Of a stretch of 64,000 bases of DNA, positions 10,929 to 21,935 are shown piece by piece. This stretch comes from Topomyia yanbarensis (lineage: Eukaryota > Arthropoda > Insecta > Diptera > Culicidae), in assembly GCF_030247195.1 (NCBI RefSeq), contig NC_080672.1, positions 353,584,413 to 353,648,412 on the forward strand, given 5' to 3'. Numbering within the stretch: position 1 is the stretch's first letter; every line of letters begins with the position of its first letter. The position numbers and the translations under genes were made by a program. The notes under the pieces are model-generated. The model was not told where the DNA came from, made no database searches, and saw only the letters and a program-made list of their open reading frames with translations.

Positions 10929-13900
10929 ATGATGGCCAATGTTCGGTATCTGTTCGGTGTTACTTTACTGGTGCTACTGTTAGAAGTGCGGTGTAATGTG
11001 ATCTATGACACTCCGGATTACCAGCTGTTGGAGTTTGGGCAGTATAATTCGAACAATAGGATTTGTTTCTACCAAAAAATTCTTGCTGGAAAATCAAGCC
11101 CCGTGGTGCTAAGTTTTAACAATGTAAGTGGGTAAGTGGTAACACTTGGGAAGTGCAACATTTTTCGATGGAAATCACAGATGTTTATGTTTATTTATCG
11201 TTCAATATTTTGAGTGCAAAGTATATATGATAAACTGTCGAAAAAGTCAAAAGATTTGTCTTACTATTGAAGCTTTGAGCTATAAAAGTGAATCGAAATA
11301 CACAGGCCAGGCACGTAGCCAGTAGCCCGCCGAATTTTTTGCCAAAATGAATTATAGAAAAACAAATTTGTACCTCGATTGGTTTGAAAAAAATAATTTG
11401 AAAATGCTAAAGAAAAATGCTGTTTCCAACCAATAAGACTGCTATCCAGTGCGAAGCGAACGACAAAAACAGTTGCTTTTACATTGTGAGCCTTGTCGGA
11501 AGAACGCAAAACTAGTTACTTTTATACTTGCTGACGAGAAGAGTGAGTCGCAGAAGCAAGAAATGGTGTTCCGGCTACATACGGATATTATTGACTTTTC
11601 GCATAAAACCGACTTTTTGTCAGGTATCCTGCTTATAACATTTAATAAATTTTTGCCGAGACAAAACTATTTGTATTGCATTAGAACTTAAAATACGTGG
11701 TTGTGTATATCAACGCTATAATCAAGATCATCATATAAATGACGGTGATAAATTCAATCTTCGACTATAAGAACTGACACCACTTACCGGCACCGTGCCC
11801 TTTTAAAAGCTCTTGTTACATTTGGAAGAATTACGATGGACACATATAGTAACTACTACCCAAATTCTTTGCACATTCACAGTCTTCGATATCGTTATAC
11901 CCGATCAGAAGAGAATAACAGATTATGGAGTTATTTATTTCAAAAATATTTTGAAACAGATCCTGTTATAAATCCGGCTGGGTAATTGTGAAAATAACAG
12001 AAAAAAAAACAAAAAACTGGTTAATAATAACAAAATTGTAACAAAATTTGATATGATTTGATCAAAGTTAAAACAAAATAAGATATAGTTTTTTTTTCCA
12101 AAACGTGAGAGACTAGATAAAAACTGTATTAGATCTAGTCATCTATTGACAGTGATCTAGTAACAAACTATCAATTCATAAATTGATCGTTTCATAACAA
12201 ATAATGTTATAATATTGATAGTATAGAAAACTGTCCGCAATCCACTTTTAGTTCCTTTATCTGAATATAACCCCAGTTGTTATAAATATCAACCATAGTT
12301 ATAATTGTGATATTGTTTTGTTATGCTCTTCTGATCGAGTATTGATAAAAGCAAGAGCTGCGTCCAGTACCTCAAAATCAATGGCCAGCAACACTCATGA
12401 CTCTTAAAAGGCAAGAAGTAACAAAGAAATTAGATGTTCGCGAACGCGAAGGCAGCAACCACGATGCCGACAAAAAGGCGTACGAGATAGAAAGAAACGA
12501 TCCCTAGGAGCTAATGAGAAAAAATTTCCGCCGCATCATAAATAGGTTTCCACACGAAATGGCAAGTTGGTTGCTAGAGATCTGCAGGACATGCCTTAAA
12601 ACTCGTTTTGTTATTTTTTTTTTGTTTAAATGATCCACATTGAACCGAGTCCAATAAATAAATTATTTAAAAAATAGAAGATGTTTTATAGAAGCACCTA
12701 AACTCTTCAAAAATGAGCACTTCATCGAGTTTAAAAAAAACTCGGATGTAGTACTAGCCAGAATAAAGCTAATTATTAAAATGTCAAATTAGTTATGAGG
12801 TTTGCGTTTTGACTTCGTTTCATCAGAATCCGACACTAACTTGGGGACAGGACTAAGCTGGCGCCAGATTGACGCCAACTATAAAATGAAAACACGATTT
12901 GTATTTCTGGGTAAACCCCTAGTCCTACGTGATGTGCCTGGGTTGCTCAGCAACACAAATCGTGTTTTCGTTTTTGGAGCTAGCGCCAATCCGGTGCTAC
13001 ACATCAAAAAATTATGAATTTTAAACCACATGTAAACCAATACGAATGAAACATATAAACCTTGAATCAAAAATTAAATTGAGAATTAAGTTGAATTCGA
13101 AGCACTCAATGGGAGCATCAAAAAGCATATGATTTTACACTTTCGTTCGTGTGATATTACATGTCGTTTATTTTACAGCAATATTGGATTAAAAATACAT
13201 TAATGAAACTGTAATTTTCAAACAACGTGCAAAATTATAATAAAATGCGTTGAAGAAAGCACGACAAGTTGTGTGTATTTGTGGTGGAACTTAATTTTAC
13301 ATTTATATTCAGGCTCCAAATATGTGCATGAAAATAAATCTTAAAAATACAAAATATTTTTTTCTGTGTAGCTTCGTCCTGCCACTAAGTTAGTGTCGGA
13401 TCCTGATGATACCAGGCCCCGTTTGCAGAAAATTCTCATGGGGAGGGTTTTGAATTTTTACGTGTCTTATAAAAGAAAGGTATAGAAACCCTTGAAATTT
13501 GAAGTTTTTTTTTCGAGATCTGGAGCGCCGATTCTTGTATACCAATCAACTCAGTTCAATAGATTGGGTTAATTTCTATTATCGAGAAGGAAGCTTCAAT
13601 GGACACCACTGCTTGCTAGCTCGTAGTAGTGTCGGATTGGTTTGTAGTGATTAAGCCAACCAAAAAGCTAAACCTCCTGTATCGTTAGGTACTACTTCAG
13701 TAGGAATTGTGGTTTTGCTCTTGTGCTGCTAGTTGATTGTATTAATTGTTCATATTTTTTCATAGATGCTTTTTCTAGCTTACTGCAAATGTAGTGACCT
13801 GTTAAGACACGAACCGATTCGGATGTGTCGACTATAATGATTTGCATCTCTTTACAACCATCTTTCTTCTTGGCTATGCGTTCCTATTTATCTGTAAGCT

Positions 13901-16152
13901 GGTGCTGAGAGTTCCTCGGTGGCAGTATTTCTCCTGATACCGATGCCAACTTTTGTAAACCATTTATTTTTCAGCCACTCCTTTCCAGCCACCTTCGCAC
14001 GGTTTCTTTTTGGTTTCTGCAACGACTTGTTTCTAGAATGACTGAGCTCTAATGACATTTTATATGTCAAAACAGCTCGCAATATAATTTTTTCATGAGC
14101 AGAAAGTTAATAAAAGCAATTCATAACCCTCATGGGAGAGGTTTTTTTAATCCCCAAAATCCTCCTCAATGTGCGAATGTGGTTTTAAACTATTTTCTCC
14201 TTAGTGGAGAGGAAGTAGTTTTTACATAGATTACACAAATATAATAACGCTTAAAATGACGAGTTTACATAATTTTAATTTCTGTTGTGGGTCAGCGCAC
14301 TGTACTCTTAGTATAAACACCAGAGATCACACGCAAACGTGCTAGGCAAAAGGACAATTTTCTGAGAACGAGAACATTTTCGCGTCATTTTAACCCAACC
14401 ATATTTTTATTGACACTCAAATTGATACTCATACAAGAAATGCTTCCCACACTAAAACACTTAATTCGGAAAATCGTGATATTATTAGCAATCGTATAAT
14501 AAACAAAAAAGTGTAAAATTGAACAGAAAAAAAATGGTATCTACGACCAACATATACTCGTATATTATAACCGCTCGTGATTTTGTCCGTTCTTTAGAAT
14601 ATCTCGGAATCACCATATGTTAGGATTTTTTGTCATGCACATTTTGATTTGAAGTGGCATTTAGAATATTCAACAAGCAAATAGCAGTTTTGGCTGCAAA
14701 TATCATGAATTATAAAAATATGTTAAAAGCAGTTTTTATTCAATATTTCACCCAACCTAGCCCACCAACATGCCCATCACATATATCAAAATCCAGCAAA
14801 TGCCACGAAGGCGCGCTGGAATATTAGCGGAAATTTCCAGTGGCGCAATCGGTACACCATCGGTCGCAGTGACCGTTCAAGCATCGCAGAGTCGACATTC
14901 CTTCGGTGGCGATGTTCGCGTAGAAATGATGTGCACTCCTCCACCCCCCACAACTACAATCAGTATAACGCCGACGATGACACCAGTAATGACAACTACA
15001 ACAACCGTAACACCTACCTCATCTACGACTCCTGGAAGTACAACAACCGTTTCTGGAACCACTAGTACTACAGCCGGTACGACAACAACCGTTGCTACAA
15101 CATCAACGACCGGTACTGGCACTACTGCTACCGTAACACCAACGCCATCAACGACTTCAGGAAGTACAACAACCGTTTCCGGTACCACTAGTACTACAGG
15201 TGCGACAACAACAACAACCGTTGCTACAACATCAACGACCGGTACTGGTACTACAGCTACCGTAACACCAACGCCATCTACGACTTCAGGAAGTACAACT
15301 ACCGTTTCTGGTACTACTAGTACTACAGGTGCGACAACAACAACAACCGTCGCTACAACATCAACGACCGGTACTGGTACTACAGCTACCGTAACACCAA
15401 CGCCATCTACGACTTCAGGAAGTACAACTACCGTTTCCGGTACCACTAGTACTACAGGTGCGACAACAACAACAACCGTCGCTACAACATCAACAACAGC
15501 TGCTAGTACGTCAACCACAGCGGCACCCACAACATCAACGACCGTTGCTAGTACTACAACCACAGCGGAACCCACAACATCAACGACAGCTGCTAGTACT
15601 ACAACCACCGAAGCACCCACAACATCAACGACAGCTGCTAGTACTTCAACCACAGCGGCACCCACAACATCAACGACCGTTGCTAGTACTACAACCACCG
15701 AAGCACCAACGACATCAACGACAGCTGCTAGTACTACGATCACAGCTGCACCCACAACATCAACGACAGCTGCTACTACTACGACCACCGCAGAACCCAC
15801 GTCAACGACAGCTGCTAGTACTACAACCACCGAAGCACCCACAACATCAACTACAGCCGCTAGTACTACAACCACCGCAGATCCCACGTCAACGACAGCT
15901 GCTAGTACTACAACCACCGCAGCACCCACAACATCAACGACTGTAGCTAGTACAACAACCACCGCAGCACCAACAACATCAACGACTGTAGCTAGTACTT
16001 CAACCTCAGCGGCACCCACAACATCAACGACCGTTGCTAGTACTACAACCACCGAAGCACCAACGACATCAACGACAGCTGCTAGTACTACAACGACCGC
16101 AGCACCCACAACATCAACGACAGGTGCCACCGGCAGAAAATATCCTAAATAA
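10929..16152 (+). CDS. MBF2-C: MBF2 domain fused to a Thr-rich mucin-like domain
   Basis: Exon 1 is 10929-11123 and exon 2 is 14761-16152. The intron is GTAAGT...CCTAG, phase 0, 3,637 bases and full of repeats. The product is about 528 residues. Residues 1-22 are a signal peptide. The MBF2 part holds NNRICFYQKIL in exon 1 and ends DVRVEMMCTP; both exon boundaries and the length of this part (65 + 60 residues) match MBF2-D without gaps. After a short proline run come about 400 residues of Thr/Ser/Ala/Pro repeats. First there are three near-identical 43-residue units with TVTPTPSTTSGSTTTVSG, then about a dozen 15-residue units of the form AASTTTTxAPTTSTT. Such sequence is typical of O-glycosylated mucins. 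The stop codon TAA lies inside an AATAAA hexamer. A start one codon later (10932) is equally possible. Confidence 0.78.
11640..11835 (-). repeat. Dispersed repeat shared with 56690-56850
   Basis: The blocks around 'gaacttaaaatacgtggttg' and 'ataatcaagat' recur in the same order near 56726-56775. The minus strand contains a GTAAGT-like site in both copies, so a decayed intron-bearing gene copy is possible but not shown. Confidence 0.45.
12821..13408. mobile_element. MITE with ~40-bp terminal inverted repeats
   Basis: The left end begins CATCAGAATCCGACACTAAC and the right end is GTTAGTGTCGGATCCTGATG; the two are inverted copies over about 40 bases with a few mismatches. Inside, a 14-base inverted pair AAAACACGATTTGT (12889-12902) and its complement (12955-12968) makes a second hairpin. 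Confidence 0.65.
13590..14090 (-). mobile_element. Pogo-like transposon relic, uninterrupted copy
   Basis: A minus-strand frame (13888-14082) has the order K/R-rich stretch, VAGKEWLKNKW, then IGIRR. It resembles the CENP-B/Tigger-type DNA-binding region of pogo-like transposases (AGKxWL...). Much of this block matches 24690-26650 in the opposite orientation, where an ORF1-only retroposon interrupts it. The family call is tentative. Confidence 0.4.
14965..16130 (+). repeat. Coding tandem repeats of MBF2-C (129-bp and 45-bp units)
   Basis: From about 15115 there are three 129-bp units. From about 15485 there are 45-bp units that differ mainly at one or two codons. Unit length is a multiple of three throughout, so gain or loss of units keeps the frame. 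Confidence 0.85.
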
Positions 16153-16153
16153 A
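16148..16153 (+). terminator. AATAAA overlapping the MBF2-C stop codon
   Basis: The hexamer AATAAA contains the TAA stop at 16150-16152. If used, cleavage would give an extremely short 3' UTR and exclude the Thr-rich continuation downstream. Confidence 0.35.
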
Positions 16154-16167
16154 GCCAATAATAATAA

Positions 16168-16512
16168 GCTTCTGGTACTATAATTACCGCTGCAGATACT
16201 GCTACTACTACTACTACTACAGGGTCTACAACTACCACCGATACCACAGCATCCACTACAGCTTCTAGTACTACAACAACCGAAGCAACGACAACTACTA
16301 CAGGAGCTACAACAACAACAACCGATGCTACAACATCCACTACAGCTTCTAGTACCACAACGACAGGGGCAACTACTACGACAGGTGCTACAACAACAAC
16401 CGATGCTACGACATCGACGACAGCTTCTACTACTACAACAACCGATGCAACGACGACTACTGCCGGTACAGAGACAGATAATGCTGCGATACTGCATTTT
16501 AGACCGGCATAG
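16168..16512 (+). pseudogene. In-frame Thr-rich continuation beyond the MBF2-C stop
   Basis: After TAA at 16150 and three consecutive TAA codons at 16159-16167, the same frame stays open for 114 codons of the same Thr-rich style (e.g. TTASSTTTTEATTTTTGATT) and stops with TAG at 16510-16512. It is either a former C-terminal part cut off by a short A/T-rich insertion, or a coding exon reached by removing about 45 bases beginning GTGCCACC and ending AATAAG. The latter would restore the codon order Thr-Ala-Ser seen in the repeats, but 45 bases is very short for an intron. Confidence 0.6.
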
Positions 16513-17072
16513 CAAACATCGAACATATCAGATCCTAACAAAACTTTTATCATGTTGCAGGAACAGTAAATTATGTATTTTCCACAGATGAACAGACCCT
16601 TGTGACACGAAAGCTAACAAAGGCGTGGTACTAAAATTTTCCAGCGGAATGTTGATCTTTTGTTTCTTCGGACCTCCCAGACAACGATTGTAAACGTACA
16701 TAATTCTTTTTAGGTTTTGACGAATACTTTTGGTATTTTCTTACCAAAAACTCGACAGAGATATGATTGAATTAAATGGGAGAAATGTGAAAAAACAGCT
16801 CTCTCTAGGACAATTTTCAATAGCATTTCACAGGTTCAACTCTTTCCTATATTGATATTTCTATTTTTCGTTCAAAGATAGTATTTCCAAACATTTCTTC
16901 GGTACAAGAACTAGCATTTCTTATCTTCAAGATTAATTTGTGTTACATCGATCTGTTCACCTGTGGAAAATATAGTATTCCGCATTTGCCTAATTTTGTT
17001 CGAATCTGAGGTGATCGAATGTTACTGTTAACCATTCTGATTTGTTATTTTTTAATACATCTTCTACAACAG
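16513..17072. other. Intergenic or 3' region of MBF2-C
   Basis: No coding signal recognised. Confidence 0.4.
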
Positions 17073-17267
17073 CCACAACTACTACCACACTGCCATAAGG
17101 TACGGAAACGAAATCAGCTACTGCGAATATTGCATTTGGATAAACGTTGCTGGTACGTATTATTCCGATCTCTAATTTTTTTTTGCAGTGCAGCGGACAT
17201 AAATTGCACCGTTCCGGACAAACCATTCTGTAACTCAATCGGATACGAAATAGGTTGTTGCGTTTGA
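17073..17267 (+). CDS. Candidate Cys-rich terminal exons, gene unknown
   Basis: A pyrimidine-rich acceptor ends at 17072. A frame with SYCEYCIWINVA runs to a GTACGT donor at 17153. After a 41-base gap ending in a T-rich TGCAG tract, a second frame starting at 17194 gives ADINCTVPDKPFCNSIG then CCV and a stop. Six cysteines lie in the two pieces. The gap is short for an intron and no start codon is assigned. The family is not recognised. It may be a decayed neighbour of MBF2-C. Confidence 0.25.
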   Translation, partial: PQLLPHCHKVRKRNQLLRILHLDKRCWYVLFRSLIFFCSAADINCTVPDKPFCNSIGYEIGCCV

Positions 17268-17426
17268 GCTGGGCTCCATACAGCAATCAATTAGAATTTT
17301 GAACCCATTTCCAAATGGTCTACCCGTATAAATAAATACCAACTTTTTAACTAAATATTTCCAACAATTTCAAACATCTGCTATATTCCACTCTATATAC
17401 TCTGTTATTGTTACTCTGTCCCAAGG

Positions 17427-17543
17427 ATGCAAAATGCCTACCTTTTCTGCGGCTGTAATTTTTCTGCCTACATTCTCATTTCTCTTTCGACGCTGCTGTC
17501 GTTCGCTAGTGCAGGACGCCCAGCGCTGTACGGCAGTCTGTAA
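17427..17543 (+). CDS. Signal-peptide-like short ORF or first exon
   Basis: A 38-codon frame from the ATG at 17427 has a hydrophobic core, SAYILISLSTLLSFASA, followed by GRPALYG, and reaches a GTAAGC donor-like site at 17540. It looks like the first exon of a small secreted protein. Its phase (2) does not fit the exon-like piece at 18004, so the two cannot simply be joined. It may be broken. Confidence 0.3.
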   Translation: MQNAYLFCGCNFSAYILISLSTLLSFASAGRPALYGSL

Positions 17544-17699
17544 GCAAAGCAGTAACGTGACAAAAAATACTGCTCCCAGTACAGCTACCAGACGGGAGCG
17601 GTATAGCTTCTCTTTCCTTATTTTACACTTTTTAAGATTTTTAATCTATTCAATATTTTTAATCACAAACGACGACAATGAATGCGGTTCGTTTACGCT

Positions 17700-17816
17700 A
17701 TGTAGGTGTTTGGCAACTTCGCCAGAATCTGAACAAATTCACTAAAATCTGTAATAGACACAAATCTGGATGACGCATAAAAATCTGGGTGAACTCAGAT
17801 AATCTTGGCACCCCTG
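17700..17816. mobile_element. Fragment of a CAGGG-type hAT-like MITE
   Basis: Matches the right end of the element at 31315-31808 ('gtctggatgacgcataaa', then 'gccacccctg'). Only this end is present. Confidence 0.55.
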
Positions 17817-18003
17817 ATTCTAGGTTAACTATTCGGAAATTCTCCTCAAAGTGCACTTTTGCTTTCGGCTTTTACGCCCCGGTCATGTGTGCTCTAGATG
17901 TGGAATCAAATTTAATTTCACAGTGCAGATCTAGATACTCATATTTTTAAATTGATTGTCCCCGTCTAATACGAGTTATTACATTACCTATTCAATATTT
18001 CAG

Positions 18004-18122
18004 ATGCTACTTTTACAACAAGAGCCATAACACGGCTAAATGGTGGATCAAACTGGGATAAATTTCAAATTGACCTTCAGCCGGGCCAGAACAACCAAGT
18101 TGAAGGATATGTTCTGCGATAG
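18004..18122 (+). CDS. Exon-like fragment, weakly MBF2-like
   Basis: Follows a TATTTCAG acceptor. The frame encodes TTRAITRL-NGGSNWDKFQIDL-QPGQNNQ and ends VEGYVLR plus stop. The order ITR...S..V/W...QI resembles the exon-2 part of MBF2-D, but the terminal cysteine is missing. It may be a decayed fifth MBF2 paralogue. No first exon of matching phase was found. Confidence 0.25.
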
Positions 18123-18600
18123 TGTGAATTTCGTAGCCTCATCAATGAAGAAAATAGTTTAAGTAGGTTTTAATTATTTATTGTTGTATTAATAAAATTC
18201 AAGATGCTGGTTACTTTCTTCAAATGACGACTAAGAGAAATGTGATATAGAAAATTGATATACGAATGGATATTCTAAATCGATTAAGTACCCAAGGAAA
18301 AAGATCATAAATATGTGCAAAAGGAAGTACTGTTCAAGTCGAACACTGATGAGATTCCTAGGTTGAGCTTCTGTAGTTGAAGATAGGGGCAGATCCAAGG
18401 GAAGGGCCTTGGGGGTCCGGATTTTGACTTTGATCTGTGAAACCTAAATCAATTGTTGATGGATTCCTTTCAAACGAATAGCACGTGGGTCCATTTGACA
18501 ACAAAATTGAATAATAACCAGCAGATCAATCATTAAAAAGTAGTTAGCGTTAAAATCACCGATTATAAAGAATTTCGACCGATTTCTTGCAGTTTCCTTT
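18123..18600. other. Intergenic
   Basis: No gene or clear repeat recognised. Confidence 0.4.
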
Positions 18601-20000
18601 CAAGAAATTAATTTGCTAGCCAGTACACTGAAATGGCAATTACGCTGCCGCAATAAAAACTATACCATCGGTTTCAACTTCGATACCCAAACTCTCGATT
18701 ACCTAGGTGTCAAGAGACGGCAGAACGCAATGTTTGATCCTGCGATTAACCACTATTGCGATTCCTCCGCTGAATCCAACAATTCGATCAAATCGATGAG
18801 TAACAAAATTAGAGTTACTATTCAATTTAATGATAGGTTTTAAAATAGTTTCGGTCACAACGGCTATATACACATTATGAACCCTCAAGAAGTTTAAAAA
18901 TTCCTCTTCACACGTTTTTAATAAATGAGCATTCAAATTTAATAAATTTAAATGATTATTTAAAGTCATTTTTATACTTTAAATTCATTACAATTATTTT
19001 AGTAAATTCCCAACATGAAGATAGAATTTAGCATTGCAGTCATCAATTGAAGCATTGATTACTGCAAAAAGGCAATCTTTCTTCTAATGCTACCTGGATC
19101 GGTTGCAGCAAAGAAAGCGTTGACTGAAAATGAAATTATATGCATGGTAGTTATCGTTCTTTTAGCCGTGTTTCCTGACTGAAGCATAAGATGACACAAA
19201 ATGGTGTAACAGAGTTAGAAGATCCTTGTATAGGTAGAGAAATTGGTTTTCTATGTTGAGGCGGATTAACACGTTTAAACTTGTTTTCTTGACATGTATC
19301 TGAAGAAGTAGGTAAATTTTAAATATGTTGTTCTTGCTGCTTTGGACGAGAATTTAAATTTTTTTCTCGAATAGGACATGCCCAGAAATTCAATTTATGA
19401 TGTTCGCTACAATTAGCTCATTTGAAACTAGCGTCCTTTGAGTGCGATTTATCACCATAGATCATACATTTGGAATCAAAACAACCATTTTTGTGTGCCG
19501 TGTCCAAAGCCTTGGCATCTGACACTGGGTCAAATTTTGAATTCTGCCCCATGTCGTCTATAATGATCCCACTTTACTCGTGCGTGGAATATAAAACGTG
19601 CTTTTTTCTAATACTTAATACTAATATTTACTTCATTACGGTTAAAATGAATTAAATAAAGCTCCTTGATAATTCCAGAGCGTGTTAGTGTTGCTAGCCT
19701 GTCGTAATTAACCGTTTCATTCCTGCTACTTGATTCTGTACAGCCACTTCGTCCACTTGGCTTGTCGCAGAAAACCAGTTTGCCCTAAACTGCTTCTCTC
19801 TTCCAATAGTTTTTTTTTGACTTCCGTCTGTTCCACTTGACAATCCTCCCTTAATTCTCGATTGAACAGAGCCTTGGCGTGCTGAGAGGATTTTTGTTCG
19901 TGTACACCAACTTCACATTATTGATGACATACTACACGTGGCCTTTTTCATAATTCAGGATGCCAAAGCTGCCCAAGTAGCATTTTATAGCACACTACAA
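18600..20000 (-). mobile_element. Decayed Jockey-clade non-LTR retrotransposon
   Basis: On the minus strand, first comes an ORF1 relic (about 19570-19310) with zinc-knuckle-like spacing: CFDSKCMIYGDKSHSK, then ANCSEHHKLNFWACP. About 340 bases on comes an endonuclease-like frame (18969-18703) with FLRVHNVYIAVVTETILKP, FVTHRFDRI and GGIAIVVNRR. These are the usual features of the gag-like protein and the N-terminal endonuclease of Jockey elements, in the right order. Stops and deletions break both, and no reverse transcriptase follows. Confidence 0.65.
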
Positions 20001-20640
20001 GTACATGGGAAGTTTTAAAAAAGGTTTCAAAAGTGCCATAAAACCTCAGGTATTACGAGGGCCACCAAAACAGCACGGAACAATCGAATTCCAGGCACTC
20101 TTTCACGAAAATTACCTGGTTAACGATCCCGCTTGCTTTTCGCTTTTCAAGCAACAGGTACAGATAGCCTTCCAAATCACACATTTCTAAGTGAATTTCA
20201 ACAGTTGCATAAGCTAAACATCCACCACCACTTCCTCCTCCGGTTACTGCATAAACTCCTGCCCCAGCAGCTGTTTGAAGTCTGGCTTGACCTATATTTT
20301 GTCGTTCATTACACGCAACCGAACTTCGTCAGCATCCTCGTGCACAGATTCCGGAATCGTGTGTTGACCGCCTTGTTTCGTTTATTGTAGCGATTTGAAG
20401 TCTCTACCTAAAGCCCGATCTAGGTTTTCTGGCTGTCGACAAGCGTTCGGATTTTTTGCGATGGACGAGCATACGTTGCTCCTCTTGATTGGACGTTAAT
20501 TTGATAGCTTAAAAGCAAATGTCAACGGACATACCTACCAAATGAGAGGTTTTAAATATACGATTAAAGAAATGTGGGAAGTGTAAATCGATCAAATTTT
20601 AATCGTAATGCCCTTTTAGCGTATAAATGTTAGAATCATA
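20001..20640. other. Non-coding, no assignment
   Basis: Short frames only. It may belong to the 5' region of the Jockey relic, but nothing specific is visible. Confidence 0.35.
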
Positions 20641-21880
20641 GTACTCGTCACTCATATAACTGTGATTGCGAAGAGTGAACCTCAGGTCTAAAATCCATGA
20701 ATAATATTCTAAATTTTGTGAAATTACTCAGGTGAAATATTAAGACAGTGCAGTTTCATATCTTATGAGCTTTATCATAAAAGTGGAAAAGTATTTTATA
20801 ATTTTGTGAACTATTCTACGAGAACGAATTGTGAATCGTAACTAACATACAGTGAAGACCCGTTTTTATCATCCCCTTGTTGAATTTCAGGCTGATAAAA
20901 CGGGGACATTGATAAAATCGGGACACATATTTTTCTTTCTTTTTACAAAACTGAAGCTCTTAAAATATTCTTCTTTGGTCCCTAGATTTAGCCTATTTAT
21001 CATAAACTTCGCTTAAGGGGGTCTGAAATTTTTTTGCCTGTTTCAGATCTCTAAGATAAGAAAAATATCCTCAAAAAAGGATTTACTCGAATTCAACTTG
21101 GTTCGTCTGCTAGAGCCCATCAAACTACCAGCTATCAATTTTCATACGAAGCTGATAAAATCGGGTCAAAAAGCTGATAAAATCGGGTCTTCACTGTATT
21201 AGAAAAATGAATGCACAGAGAATGCACAAAAATGAATTAGATGCTGAAAGTGGAATCATTTGGCGGTATCATGGTTTTGTGAACTATTGCATTAGGTCGA
21301 AAATAAAATCGTGGTCTATGAATCCGGAATCAGTTCACGGAGCAAAATTGGATCGCTGAAAAATATTCCGATTTTCACGTAGAAATCCGACACCATGATC
21401 TGAGTCGCTTAAACTTCGTTCTAAATACGTGATTAATTTGCTTTAAGCTAAGAACCAGTTCAGACAACAAAAATAGATCCGTAAATTAAATTGTATGAAT
21501 TGTGAGATTGCGGAGCATATAAGCTTTATAATGAAAGTAGAAACCTATTTCATGAGTTTGTGAAATATTTCACGGATATTACAATACATAATAAATCAGA
21601 TACAAGCTGTCGAGGCAGGTATTAAGCCATGAAAAATATTCTAGAATTTGTGAAACAGCTCACGATATCAACACTGTTTTGATGGTTTTGATGTTGTAAA
21701 CTAATTCACAACCACAAAAAAACAGATCACGATTAAGATGTGCTATATCATAAATCAGTTCGGATTTTATAGTCAGTCTGCAAAAAATGTTCCGAAATCT
21801 ATGAATAAAAGCACGAGATAATATTTGGGATTTCAAAGTAATTAGATAAATTTCGCTCGAACATCGTGAAAATTAGAACG
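20641..21880. repeat. Irregular repeat array with 'attctagaatttgtgaa'-type motifs
   Basis: Phrases such as 'atgaataatattctaaattttg', 'gtgaactattctacg' and 'attctagaatttgtgaaaca' recur at uneven spacing on both sides of the MITE at 20850-21196. No coding frame. Confidence 0.5.
20850..21196. mobile_element. MITE with CAGTGAAGACCC inverted ends and TA duplication
   Basis: Left end CAGTGAAGACCCGTTTTTATCA, right end TGATAAAATCGGGTCTTCACTG, nearly perfect inverted copies over 22 bases. Both ends are flanked by TA (20848-20849 and 21197-21198), as for Tc1/mariner-type insertion. Related, more decayed copies lie at 4994-5250 and 59690-60000. Confidence 0.75.
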
Positions 21881-21935
21881 AGTCGCACGCCGAGTTGGCG
21901 AAATTGTTGTATGTAGCCAAATTAACTGTCACCCA

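Larger units (their letters stand above)
11124..14760 (+). other. Giant intron of MBF2-C, filled with repeats
   Basis: The matching introns in the other three paralogues are 62-85 bases. This one holds a dispersed repeat (11640-11835), a MITE (12821-13408), another repeat (13425-13520) and a transposase-like relic (13590-14090). No second MBF2 exon 2 was found inside it, so exon 1 most likely joins 14761. Confidence 0.65.

Noticed and set aside
15458..15946. Gln/Leu-rich ORF on the plus strand in another frame
   Set aside because: Frame shadow of the same tandem repeats.
14877..16553. 558-codon Val-rich ORF on the minus strand
   Set aside because: It is the antisense shadow of the Thr-codon repeats: ACN codons read backwards give NGT and no stops. 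It has no independent start or splice evidence.
16114..16591. Cys/Ser-rich minus ORF and Gln/Leu-rich plus ORF over 16114-16591
   Set aside because: Both are shadows of the Thr-rich continuation.
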